From: a virus
Reading direction: 5' to 3' (one strand)
Virus record (IMG/VR): IMGVR_UViG_3300017759_000068
Span: 1-24,888 of that record
DNA: 24,888 bases
The notes under the pieces are model-generated. The model made no database searches. It was given only the letters and a program-made list of their open reading frames with translations, and was not told the origin of the DNA. Shown here in pieces: positions 16,759 to 22,985 of the stretch (position 1 is its first letter; the number at the start of each line of letters is the position of its first letter). Position numbers and translations under genes: made by a program.

Positions 16759-18054
16759 TTAGCAAGTTCTTCCATTTTCAAAGACATGTTTAACGGTTGG
16801 AAATCTTAAAGAGATGCCACCCTGCTGATTCTTAGTCTCTTCAAAATACTGTACGGTAATTGTTTTACCGATTAACTCGGAAGGATTTTTTTGGTAACGA
16901 ATTCGTTGTTCTTGATTCCAACCAGACCCAACTGCTACTTTATAACCTTTATGTTCAATCCATACCTGAGCTAACATTGGCATCACGACTTCTTTACCTT
17001 CTCGGATGACGCGATGGTCTTCAAAATCTAAATCTACAACTTGGTATTCTGCATCAAAAAACTTTTTAACTTTCAATAAGTTTTGAGTCCTCTTACCTTC
17101 ATATCCAACATTTTTTCTTACCATAAGACCTTCATGTCCTAACTCTTCTGCCGCTGTGCTTAATTTTGCAAAATGCTCATCATTAGTAACTACCACTTGG
17201 TTTAATACACTTAAATATATAGAATTTTCTATATATGAAGCAATCTTCGCAAATCTACCCAACCTACCAGTTAACACCATTTCACTTGTTTTAGAATCAA
17301 ATTCTGATAAGGTCAAATAATCAAACATTACATATCGAGGATTGTCTATAGTATGATTCTTTCTTTTAATTTGTTTCATGATACCTGGAAAATCTTCGTC
17401 TCCATTTTTATCCATTAAACAAATCTCGCCATCGAATACAACACCGCGGAGCCCCAATTGTTTAACAGCTTCTCGCACAACATCCAATGTTTCAAACTCA
17501 TTACCTTGGCGTGAATAACATTTAACATTGCCTTGTATATCAACAATTGTTAAACAACGAACGCCATCTAACTTGCGAGATGCTAACCATACATCATTCC
17601 AATCAGCTCGTTTAGGATCAAACTTATTAGCTAAGGCAACATCAAAGGTTGGAATTAAATTTGGTATAACTTTATTAATAACCGAATCAGATGCACGCAA
17701 TTCCAAATTACGATTGATAATTGAAAAGATTAGATCTTCAAATTGTCTATTTTCATATACAAATCTATTCACATTTGCAATTGCATTATGGCCGGTACAT
17801 ACACGATTATCCAAATCATCTAATAAAAAGAATATATTACCATATGTATTAGGATGGCCTAATAACTCCGAATTCTTCTTACAATTGACAGGAGTAACAT
17901 AATACTTCTTAAAGGGGTCGTAGGCGTATTTTAAAGCCTCTGTAATGAACTTATCGTTCTTGATAGTACCAATAATAACCTTTTTCTCATTAAGAGAAGA
18001 AGTGGCCTTCATTTGGTCTACAAAATCTTGTAATCGTTGTAAATCTTTATGCAT
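16759..18054 (-). CDS. ATP-dependent DNA ligase
   Basis: A 431-residue ligase (T4 gp30 is 487). Nucleotidyltransferase motifs are in order: motif I with the adenylated lysine K161 in SRKLDGVR (159-166), CYSRQGNEFE (179-188), motif III VVFDGEI (205-211), YVMFDYL (241-247), motif IV EGLMVRKN (308-315) and motif V LLKVKKF (326-332). An OB-fold C-domain follows (about 335-425, including ITVQYFEETK near 399-408). The N-terminal ~140 residues match no BRCT or zinc finger. It seals nicks in phage replication and in repair, and is adjacent to UvdE. It overlaps the 109-residue upstream gene by 8 bases. Confidence 0.94.
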   Translation of the reverse strand: MHKDLQRLQDFVDQMKATSSLNEKKVIIGTIKNDKFITEALKYAYDPFKKYYVTPVNCKKNSELLGHPNTYGNIFFLLDDLDNRVCTGHNAIANVNRFVYENRQFEDLIFSIINRNLELRASDSVINKVIPNLIPTFDVALANKFDPKRADWNDVWLASRKLDGVRCLTIVDIQGNVKCYSRQGNEFETLDVVREAVKQLGLRGVVFDGEICLMDKNGDEDFPGIMKQIKRKNHTIDNPRYVMFDYLTLSEFDSKTSEMVLTGRLGRFAKIASYIENSIYLSVLNQVVVTNDEHFAKLSTAAEELGHEGLMVRKNVGYEGKRTQNLLKVKKFFDAEYQVVDLDFEDHRVIREGKEVVMPMLAQVWIEHKGYKVAVGSGWNQEQRIRYQKNPSELIGKTITVQYFEETKNQQGGISLRFPTVKHVFENGRTC

Positions 18055-18376
18055 ATCTCGAATATTTATCTATAATTCTATAACTTACTTTTGAGCCGCA
18101 ATCATCATCCCAATCATCCATCCAAAGTTCTAATTTAAAATTCACTTTATCAAGTAACTCTTGAATCTGATCAAATTGTTCTTCGTGAAGCGATGCCCAA
18201 TAGCCAAATCTTAATACTAAAAATGATTCTACGTGTCTAGACACTTTACCATCTTCAGAACTACCAACACAAGGATTGGTAACTTCTCTAACAACTGCAT
18301 CGGTATAAACTTCTACATCATCTGTATTAACAATTTCTCGAATCTTTACTAATTGGTTTAAATCTAATCTTGACAT
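18047..18376 (-). CDS. Small acidic protein upstream of ligase
   Basis: A 109-residue protein of unknown family. Its N-terminus (MSRLDLNQLVKIREIVNTDD) is helical; then VRHVESFLVLRFGYWASL-like beta content (residues about 47-65) and an acidic cluster ELWMDDWDDDCGSK near 83-96 are visible. It is transcribed from its own Bacteroidota-type promoter (18406-18437) and overlaps the ligase start by 8 bases, so it is co-translated with the ligase. An AGAGAT weak ribosome site precedes the ATG. A role linked to replication or repair is inferred from location only. Confidence 0.7.
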   Translation of the reverse strand: MSRLDLNQLVKIREIVNTDDVEVYTDAVVREVTNPCVGSSEDGKVSRHVESFLVLRFGYWASLHEEQFDQIQELLDKVNFKLELWMDDWDDDCGSKVSYRIIDKYSRYA

Positions 18377-18405
18377 ATCTCTTTTTTAATTAATTATCTA
18401 CTATA

Positions 18406-18437
18406 TAAAAATAAGAAATAGTTCTCGAGCTACCAAA
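18406..18437 (-). promoter_or_regulatory. Bacteroidota-type promoter before the ligase operon
   Basis: TTTG (18437-18434) is followed after 20 bases by TATTTTTA (18413-18406) on the minus strand. The block AAAAGATTTGGTAG around the TTTG is identical over 14 bases to that at 21887-21900. A dyad with arms of 10 bases overlaps the TTTG (18428-18450). The message leader to the ATG at 18376 would be about 25 bases. Confidence 0.6.
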
Positions 18438-18450
18438 TCTTTTGGCAGCT
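18428..18450 (+). other. Hairpin with plus-strand T-tract over promoter -33 box
   Basis: Arms AGCTACCAAA and TTTGGCAGCT enclose a TCT loop. In minus-strand RNA all 10 pairs form (one G-U). In plus-strand RNA one pair is A-C, but it is followed by seven Ts (18450-18456), a terminator shape facing the plus strand. No plus-strand gene ends here. It also covers the TTTG of the minus-strand promoter, so it may instead be an operator dyad. Confidence 0.45.
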
Positions 18451-18593
18451 TTTTTTAAAAAAGTTTCTTAATATAGACTTAATAATTAATTAATAAAGTT
18501 TATAGAAAAAATTGCTATATTATAATATGAAAAGAAAGATAGAAATATCGAAGTTTTTATATGTAACTATTTTAACTGTAGTTTACATAATGG

Positions 18594-18779
18594 CTATAAT
18601 ATAATAGCCTCATCTATAACTTCACAACAATAGAACATCCCATCCTTGCGTAGAATTACATCTACACCAAGCCAGGCACGTAATACGTCAACATTAAACT
18701 CAGATTTCAATTGATGTTGCTTGAAAATGCGTTTAACTAAAAACTTTTGATTGTTATGATCTATAAATTGATAATTCAT
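18594..18779 (-). CDS. Small hypothetical protein
   Basis: A 61-residue protein, MNYQFIDHNNQKFLVKRIFK at the start, with no family I recognise. Central IRLD-like beta/helix content and a Cys pair (FYCCEV, about 50-55) are the only notable points. The start ATG at 18779 is preferred; a GTG one codon upstream is also in frame. The start codon lies inside the left arm of the 17-base inverted repeat that frames hsp20, so initiation could be affected by long-range pairing. It lies 18 bases downstream of the hsp20 stop and is probably in the same transcript. Confidence 0.6.
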   Translation of the reverse strand: MNYQFIDHNNQKFLVKRIFKQHQLKSEFNVDVLRAWLGVDVILRKDGMFYCCEVIDEAIIL

Positions 18780-18793
18780 CACTGCGGGTTGTA
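18777..18793 (+). repeat. 17-base inverted repeat flanking hsp20, left arm
   Basis: CATCACTGCGGGTTGTA at 18777-18793 is the exact reverse complement of TACAACCCGCAGTGATG at 19261-19277. The pair encloses the hsp20 gene. Its GC-rich core stands out from the surrounding AT-rich intergenic DNA. Confidence 0.8.
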
Positions 18794-18797
18794 ATGT

Positions 18798-19211
18798 TTA
18801 CTTGATTGTAACTGTTTTAGGCTTTGCCTCTTCTGTTAAAGGTGCAAATAAATGAAGTAATCCATTTTGTAATTTAGCTTCTAGTTTTGATAAATCAAAA
18901 CGGCGGCTAATTCTCCATCCAAAATTGAATGCACGTTTTGCAATATTTCTTTGAATGTATTCAGCTGATTCTTGAGTACGATCTTTTTTATACTCAACTC
19001 TTAAGATATCTCCTTCAATAGTTAACTCAATATCTTTTTTAGTTAAACCGACACATGCAATGTCAATATTAAGACCGTTATCGGCTTCGTAAATATCTAC
19101 TGGATGGTTGACTCTGATTTGGTTAAACGGAGCATATTCTTCCTCCGCTTTGAAAAAATCCTTGAAAAGGATGTCGAATGGCGATGTGCCAAATGGTGTT
19201 AAATTTCCCAT
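18798..19211 (-). CDS. hsp20: Small heat-shock protein, Hsp20 family
   Basis: A 137-residue alpha-crystallin-type chaperone. The variable N-terminus (to about 30) is followed by VNHPVDIYEADNGLNIDIAC, GLTKKDIELTIEGDILRVEY (about 55-75), then IAKRAFNFGWRISRRFDLSK and LQNGLLHLFAPL, the typical end of the crystallin domain, with a short KTVTIK tail. Hsp20 homologues are frequent in T4-like aquatic phages, where they are proposed to help fold virion proteins or protect host machinery. An AAGGAG ribosome site lies about 8 bases before the ATG. The gene is bracketed by 17-base inverted repeats and has a promoter-like TATATTTATA at 19292-19299. It has its own intergenic leader of 89 bases. Confidence 0.93.
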   Translation of the reverse strand: MGNLTPFGTSPFDILFKDFFKAEEEYAPFNQIRVNHPVDIYEADNGLNIDIACVGLTKKDIELTIEGDILRVEYKKDRTQESAEYIQRNIAKRAFNFGWRISRRFDLSKLEAKLQNGLLHLFAPLTEEAKPKTVTIK

Positions 19212-19260
19212 AATAAATCTCCTTAGATGATTAAATATTTAATAAATAATTTGATAACTA

Positions 19261-19277
19261 TACAACCCGCAGTGATG
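19261..19277 (+). repeat. 17-base inverted repeat flanking hsp20, right arm
   Basis: TACAACCCGCAGTGATG, exact reverse complement of 18777-18793. It lies in the leader upstream of hsp20 (ATG at 19211), between a TATATTTA box (19292-19299) and the ribosome site. Confidence 0.8.
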
Positions 19278-19291
19278 TTAATTATCATATA

Positions 19292-19299
19292 TAAATATA
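19292..19299 (-). promoter_or_regulatory. Candidate promoter box upstream of hsp20
   Basis: TATATTTA on the minus strand, followed by TATATGATAA, about 80 bases before the hsp20 ATG. A second AT-rich element TTATTTATTAAATATTTAA lies about 20-40 bases before the start. There is no TTTG box 20 bases upstream of the first. Weak support. Confidence 0.3.
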
Positions 19300-19300
19300 G

Positions 19301-19711
19301 TTAACTTAATGAAATTGGATTTGCCCGGCCTATGACTTTGAAAGCCTTAAAGTACCGGTACATATCCATTTCTGTTTTCTTCTTTTTTAATGGCGTTAAT
19401 ATTACACCATCGTAAAATAATTTAGTGACAAATTTACGAATCGATTTTAAACTTTCTGAATTTAATTGCACTTCACCATCTAATGTTGTAACACATAACC
19501 GATATCCATTAGATATAAAATCTTGAGATGATACAATTGATAATGGTGTATGGCTCACAACTTCCTCGGTAATTTTCTCCATCTGTTTTAATATAGCGGA
19601 TTGAGTACCGAATTCTAAAGCATCTGATAAAAATTCAATTTTATTACTAGCATTGAATGTTACAAAAATATCAAATGCATCTTCATCAATATTTAATTCT
19701 GATAAATTCAT
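19301..19711 (-). CDS. Hypothetical phage protein
   Basis: A 136-residue protein of unknown family. The N-terminus is acidic (MNLSELNIDEDAFDIFVTFN) and the middle has beta-type patterns (YRLCVTTLDGEVQLN, residues about 70-84). The C-terminus contains a basic cluster (PLKKKKTEMDMYRYFKAFK). The start overlaps the upstream stop by 4 bases (ATGA at 19708-19711), implying coupled translation with the 69-residue gene. No catalytic or metal-binding motif is visible. Confidence 0.65.
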   Translation of the reverse strand: MNLSELNIDEDAFDIFVTFNASNKIEFLSDALEFGTQSAILKQMEKITEEVVSHTPLSIVSSQDFISNGYRLCVTTLDGEVQLNSESLKSIRKFVTKLFYDGVILTPLKKKKTEMDMYRYFKAFKVIGRANPISLS

Positions 19712-19917
19712 TGGTTACCGAACATTAATCCTTTGTTTGACGCGTTCTTAGTTTCTTGGATTATATCAACTTCAAATTGTTGGTCAAACTGTTCCGGTGT
19801 TAAACGTTTCATACCTATAAAATATGCACGCGCTTCTGCTAAACTACGCATACTAATAGATGAAATATAACCTTTATTTTCATTTGAAAATTTGGTATAT
19901 AATGCAAACTTAGTCAT
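19708..19917 (-). CDS. Small phage protein
   Basis: A 69-residue protein MTKFALYTKFSNENKGYISS with the internal segment SLAEARAYFIGMKRLTPEQF followed by DQQFEV (about 25-50), a pattern seen in other phage hypotheticals. It is preceded by a GATATTTATTTTAAAGGAT cassette and an ATG 6 bases after AAAGGATC. It is coupled to the next gene by a 4-base overlap. Function is unknown. Confidence 0.68.
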   Translation of the reverse strand: MTKFALYTKFSNENKGYISSISMRSLAEARAYFIGMKRLTPEQFDQQFEVDIIQETKNASNKGLMFGNQ

Positions 19918-19931
19918 ACATGATCCTTTAA

Positions 19932-19940
19932 AATAAATAT
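19932..19940 (-). promoter_or_regulatory. Candidate late promoter cassette
   Basis: ATATTTATT followed by TTAAAGGAT on the minus strand, 15-23 bases before the ATG at 19917. This is the same arrangement as the other cassettes here. Function inferred. Confidence 0.4.
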
Positions 19941-19946
19941 CAAAGT

Positions 19947-20216
19947 TTACTTATTCATTAACCCTAATCGGTATTTTGCTTCAACCGTTCTTTTAGCTTC
20001 CTGTAATGTAGACATTATTGCATCAATCTCTTGATATGTCACTTTAAAAGACTTGCCACCAATTTCTAATTCACCAACGACTGGCTTTTCTGGTACCTTT
20101 GAAAATAATTCCCCGGAAATTTTTTCACTAACGTTAAAGTCAATTGTATTATACAATTTACCCATTCTTTTACTACGTTTTTTATCATACGCATACGCAT
20201 TATTTACTCTTCCCAT
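19947..20216 (-). CDS. Small conserved phage protein
   Basis: An 89-residue protein. A basic N-terminus (AYDKKRSKRMGK, 9-20) precedes a conserved-looking block, LEIGGKSFKVTYQEIDAIMS followed by TLQEAKRTVEAKYRLGLM (about 50-87), which I recall in related phage hypotheticals. The start has no clear ribosome site; it lies 11 bases after the methyltransferase stop. The leader contains TATAAATA (minus strand, 20229-20236), identical to the T4 late promoter core, but it overlaps the upstream stop and may be chance. Function is unknown. Confidence 0.68.
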   Translation of the reverse strand: MGRVNNAYAYDKKRSKRMGKLYNTIDFNVSEKISGELFSKVPEKPVVGELEIGGKSFKVTYQEIDAIMSTLQEAKRTVEAKYRLGLMNK

Positions 20217-20227
20217 AATATAGATTT

Positions 20228-20950
20228 TTATTTATAAATTACTAATATGAATAATTCTTTTGAAAATGAATGATCTAACGCAACATTTCCAAATTCTTTT
20301 TGTGCCCAATTTAATATATCACCTGGATTACGATTAATTAATCCATCATCCGTTTTTAATATATCCGATGTTAATAACGATATTATACCTTTTTCGGCAT
20401 GCTTAAGCATGGCATGTAATGTCTTTTTTAAATATTCTTCATCAGAAGATTTAATATCAGCATCATATCTTAAATTCGATGATCCAATATTAATACACCA
20501 ATCACGTTTCATATCATCAGGCAAAGAAAACCAATCACTTTGTATTAAATTTACTCGATTTTCATATACTTCTATACCTGCATTTATCAAATGTGGATTC
20601 ATATCCACGCCGGTGTAATCTAATTCATATGAATATTCTGATGCATGAAATAATTTAAAATCACCTCTAGCACATCCAAAGTCTAATATACTATCACCCT
20701 CTGGAAAATAACTTGCTATAGCTCGGTATGCATTCCATTGCAATTCTCTATTCGCATATCCAACCGCCTCAGGCGCATATTGTAAATAATCATCCTCAAC
20801 TACTTCTTCATCTTCCACTAATGCAGTTAATTCATCAGAAGGGGCCCAGTCTTCTAATACACCAGTCCGTTCATCTGGCCATTCTTTCCCTCGAGGTATC
20901 ACTTTATCTGACATAAATATTTTTTTTAATTTATTTAACACGTCTTCCAT
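20228..20950 (-). CDS. Class I SAM-dependent methyltransferase
   Basis: A 240-residue protein with a Rossmann-type methyltransferase core. Motif I is SILDFGCARGDF (87-98), motif II YTGVDMNPHL (112-121) with the acidic D116 that binds the SAM ribose, and post-I NLIQSDWFSLP (134-144). The first ~55 residues are acidic. The substrate is not evident: the motif is not that of a DNA N6A/N4C methylase (no DPPY/NPPY), so protein, RNA or small-molecule methylation is more likely. The start ATG at 20950 overlaps the upstream gene by 20 bases; a second Met at residue 13 has no ribosome site. Its phage role is unknown. Confidence 0.82.
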   Translation of the reverse strand: MEDVLNKLKKIFMSDKVIPRGKEWPDERTGVLEDWAPSDELTALVEDEEVVEDDYLQYAPEAVGYANRELQWNAYRAIASYFPEGDSILDFGCARGDFKLFHASEYSYELDYTGVDMNPHLINAGIEVYENRVNLIQSDWFSLPDDMKRDWCINIGSSNLRYDADIKSSDEEYLKKTLHAMLKHAEKGIISLLTSDILKTDDGLINRNPGDILNWAQKEFGNVALDHSFSKELFILVIYK

Positions 20951-21212
20951 TCCGTTTTCGTCGATTAATTCTAGCTAACTTATTTTCAACAGCACTCAGG
21001 TCCATACGAGATGGATGAGCTCGGTTAAAATTTTGAGTTAACTTACACGCTAATGACGCATATTCCCATGCCCGATCTTCACAATGTGTATCTGGCATAT
21101 AAAACTCTTCTGCTAACACTTGGTCATTATTAATTATACATAATCCATTTGCAGACGATTCTACATATGCATTAGGAAATTGTTTAAGTACTCGTTTTTT
21201 AAACTTGTTCAT
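20931..21212 (-). CDS. Small conserved phage protein
   Basis: A 93-residue protein with the segment VLAEEFYMPDTHCEDRAWEY followed by ASLACKLTQNFNRAHPSRM (about 32-70), a block I recall from other T4-like phage hypotheticals, and a basic tail (ARINRRKRNGRRVK). The tail could bind nucleic acid. It overlaps the methyltransferase start by 20 bases and lies 1 base after the 134-residue gene. No catalytic motif can be assigned. Confidence 0.7.
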   Translation of the reverse strand: MNKFKKRVLKQFPNAYVESSANGLCIINNDQVLAEEFYMPDTHCEDRAWEYASLACKLTQNFNRAHPSRMDLSAVENKLARINRRKRNGRRVK

Positions 21213-21213
21213 A

Positions 21214-21618
21214 TTAAAACGATCTAGGTCCTTGAGTTGGAAATATCAAATCATTATGCTTTTCAAATTGGTGCATGCCGCCGCCATTTTCTCCATCAAA
21301 ATATAAAGGATATCCTTTTGGAAAATTTGCACGCGTATGTCCTACATTTTCTTTTGCAAATAAATTTGTTTCTGAATCACTACCTATCCATGCTGCAGTT
21401 AGCTTGGAATCTATTAATGGATATTCCGTACGTCTATTACGTTGTCTGGTAGTTAAATTAGATTCTACTTGGACTAATATATATCCAGATCCTTTCTCTG
21501 ACCTGATATCATATCCAATTACTGTTTTTTTATGGCGTCTAACATTTGTAATAACACCAATTTCATTTACGTTATTGTATCGGAATACAATTCTGTCATT
21601 AATTTCATATTCAACCAT
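21214..21618 (-). CDS. Hypothetical protein with SH3-like N-terminus
   Basis: A 134-residue protein. The first ~55 residues (YEINDRIVFRYNNVNEIGVI, TNVRRHKKTVIGYDIRSEKG) look like a small SH3/Tudor-type beta barrel found in nucleic-acid-associated proteins. The remainder contains Gly-rich turns (FDGENGGGMHQFEKH) without a recognised family. It follows the DUF4494-like gene by 3 bases, with a weak ribosome site (AGGAGAT) before the ATG. Function is unknown; the fold idea is inferred from pattern only. Confidence 0.65.
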   Translation of the reverse strand: MVEYEINDRIVFRYNNVNEIGVITNVRRHKKTVIGYDIRSEKGSGYILVQVESNLTTRQRNRRTEYPLIDSKLTAAWIGSDSETNLFAKENVGHTRANFPKGYPLYFDGENGGGMHQFEKHNDLIFPTQGPRSF

Positions 21619-21621
21619 CTC

Positions 21622-21834
21622 CTATAATTTTTTAGTTGTACCAATTACTTTACAAATCTTAGACGCTGAAACCGACTTTACTTCAAATTCAGTACCACTG
21701 TCTTTAAAATCTTCATGGACTAACTGTTCTGCATGTCCAACTGATACTGCATTAATTAAATAGGATTCTGTTAGCCACTTAACACCTTTTGGTGTATCGG
21801 TTGCAATTTTTACTCGAGATACATAATATGCCAT
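21622..21834 (-). CDS. DUF4494-like small protein
   Basis: A 70-residue protein. The pattern YYVSRVKIATD, YLINAVSVGHAEQLVHEDF and FEVKSVSASKICKVI matches the small DUF4494 type ('K-V...YLVDAVS..EAE....E.....EF.V.S......I'), a family I know mainly from Bacteroidota and their phages. Its function is unknown. It is the first gene of the 20.2-21.8 kb operon and has a Bacteroidota-type promoter (21863-21894) with a ~22-base leader. The family match is from memory and not decisive. Confidence 0.65.
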   Translation of the reverse strand: MAYYVSRVKIATDTPKGVKWLTESYLINAVSVGHAEQLVHEDFKDSGTEFEVKSVSASKICKVIGTTKKL

Positions 21835-21862
21835 CTTCTCTTTCTTTTAAATTAATAATACT

Positions 21863-21894
21863 TAAATATAACTATTCTTTTTCATACTACCAAA
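21863..21894 (-). promoter_or_regulatory. Bacteroidota-type promoter
   Basis: TTTG (21894-21891), 20-base spacer, TATATTTA (21870-21863) on the minus strand. The surrounding 14 bases AAAAGATTTGGTAG (21887-21900) are identical to those at 18430-18443, at nearly the same distance from their start codons (21834 and 18376). Confidence 0.65.
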
Positions 21895-21913
21895 TCTTTT
21901 TCTAGAAATGTTT

Positions 21914-21945
21914 AAATAAAAGTAAGGCCCCGAAGGACCTTACTT
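21914..21945 (-). terminator. Rho-independent terminator with UUCG loop
   Basis: In minus-strand RNA an 11-pair stem AAGUAAGGUCC / GGGCCUUACUU (one G-U pair) closes a UUCG tetraloop and is followed by UUAUUU. The G-U pair would be a C-A mismatch on the other strand, so the structure favours minus-strand transcription. It lies about 20 bases beyond the stop of the 74-residue membrane gene. Confidence 0.88.
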
Positions 21946-21963
21946 AAACTTATAAAATAAAAA

Positions 21964-22188
21964 CTATTTCTTCGTAAAGAATGATACTAACAGTACCAAT
22001 ACTACTATACCAACAAAGCCAGCTTGCCCGATTTGGGAAATTAGGTTTGCAAGGTTAGTCACGACATCGATACCAAATACGGTACCACCAGTTAGTACAT
22101 ACCAAAGAATCGATACTGGAATAATTGCTGTAAAAATAGTCAATAGTCCTGCAAAGAAATTGGTAATAAACTTAATTACTGAATCCAT
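21964..22188 (-). CDS. Small two-helix membrane protein, holin candidate
   Basis: A 74-residue protein with an N-terminal helix (MDSVIKFITNFFAGLLTIFT, running to about 32) and a second one at 53-71 (QAGFVGIVVLVLLVSFF) ending in Lys-Lys. The start at 22188 is chosen because AAAAAGGAC precedes it; a longer reading from 22239 would add an unlikely Lys-rich tract. It is the only gene in the window with its own palindrome-rich leader and a strong terminator, so it looks like a separately regulated, highly expressed unit. Size and topology fit class II holins, but no lysin gene is present in the window to support it. Confidence 0.7.
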   Translation of the reverse strand: MDSVIKFITNFFAGLLTIFTAIIPVSILWYVLTGGTVFGIDVVTNLANLISQIGQAGFVGIVVLVLLVSFFTKK

Positions 22189-22233
22189 AATCTTGTCCTT
22201 TTTCTTTTTTTGTTTTGTGGCAATATGGCCATT

Positions 22234-22266
22234 GGTCATTACGTAATTGACCGTATGTATACATAC
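22234..22266 (-). promoter_or_regulatory. Tandem palindromes upstream of the small membrane gene
   Basis: GGTCATTACGTAATTGACC (22234-22252, dyad with one extra T) abuts the perfect 14-base palindrome GTATGTATACATAC (22253-22266). They lie 46-78 bases before the chosen ATG at 22188. They could be operators or RNA hairpins; upstream sequence is AT-rich with no clear TTTG-N20-TAnnTTTG promoter. Confidence 0.5.
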
Positions 22267-22325
22267 ACTCTTAATTTGAATGTTTAATAATATAGTAAAT
22301 AAATTTCAGAAAACCTAAATAAATG

Positions 22326-22724
22326 TTATTTTTGTTTAGGGATTGGAATGGATCTTCGTCCACCTTGGCTGCGTAATTGTTCAAGCTGTTCTGCTATCTC
22401 ACGCTCTGCTTTTAATTGCTGTTGAAGCACGCCATTTGGTTCTAACACGCCTTCTAACGATTTAAATTTATCATATGAATTATCACCACCGGTAGATGCA
22501 TCCTTAGCTGTTTTTAATGCGCCTTGCAATCGGCGTACAATTTCTTGTCGTAGAGCAGATCTTGTCATTGAACCAAAGCCTATAATATGCACTTCAGGAT
22601 CTACAGGATCAAAATCAGATGGATCTAATAATCCGCCGTATTGATAATCACGTTCTGAAATTAGAGAAGATACTTCTTCTTTAATTATTGTCTTTAATTT
22701 ATTTTTTAAATCTGTCTTTTTCAT
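22326..22724 (-). CDS. Phage protein with N-terminal IIKEEV helix
   Basis: A 132-residue protein. The N-terminal amphipathic helix (KKTDLKNKLKTIIKEEVSSL) shares the KL..IIKEEV.S core with the protein at 9351-9764. The rest is helical and polar (ALRQEIVRRLQGALKTA, QLKAEREIAEQLEQLRSQ) with a basic C-terminus. No enzyme motif is visible. It starts directly after the stop of the upstream tail-anchored gene (TAAATG). A structural or internal-virion role is suggested by the shared N-terminus, but this is inference. Confidence 0.7.
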   Translation of the reverse strand: MKKTDLKNKLKTIIKEEVSSLISERDYQYGGLLDPSDFDPVDPEVHIIGFGSMTRSALRQEIVRRLQGALKTAKDASTGGDNSYDKFKSLEGVLEPNGVLQQQLKAEREIAEQLEQLRSQGGRRSIPIPKQK

Positions 22725-22982
22725 TTAATTCCAAAATATTAATTTAGCAAGGACGCCAATCATGGCAACCCATACGGACCATAACGCGCCACCTGCTAAT
22801 TTTCTAAACTCGGTATTTCGATTAACTCTAGCAATTGCACCTCTATCTGGATCCAATAATGTTCTTTTGATCATTGATATATCATTTGCCATTTTTAATT
22901 GCGCAGATTTCATATGATCTAAATCTTGTTTTAGTAATTGAATATCTTTATGCAGATCTGCGTTAGTTAACCGAGTAGCCAT
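22725..22982 (-). CDS. Coiled-coil protein with C-terminal membrane helix, XhlA-like
   Basis: An 85-residue protein: a coiled-coil (about 8-45, LHKDIQLLKQDLDHMKSAQL and onward), then DPDRGAIARVNRNTEF and a C-terminal membrane helix (LAGGALWSVWVAMIGVLAKL, about 63-82). This N-coil/C-anchor topology is that of XhlA-type haemolysin/holin-associated proteins found in phage lysis modules. The ribosome site is AAGGTC, about 7 bases before the ATG. A holin-accessory or membrane-anchoring role is possible; function is not proved. Confidence 0.7.
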   Translation of the reverse strand: MATRLTNADLHKDIQLLKQDLDHMKSAQLKMANDISMIKRTLLDPDRGAIARVNRNTEFRKLAGGALWSVWVAMIGVLAKLIFWN

Positions 22983-22985
22983 TGT

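Noticed and set aside
18527-18604. Plus-strand 25-residue hydrophobic reading frame (MKRKIEISKFLY...)
   Set aside because: It has no ribosome site, its TATAAT-like sequence overlaps its own start, it runs into a minus-strand gene, and everything else in the window is minus strand. AT-rich chance ORF is the simpler reading.
20229-20236. TATAAATA identical to T4 late promoter core
   Set aside because: A single copy in AT-rich sequence next to a stop codon; the repeated cassette in this window has a different form. Not called as a promoter.
22189-22239. Longer start for the 74-residue membrane protein at 22239
   Set aside because: It would add a Lys-rich tract and place the start within a palindrome; the ATG at 22188 has AAAAAGGAC upstream.
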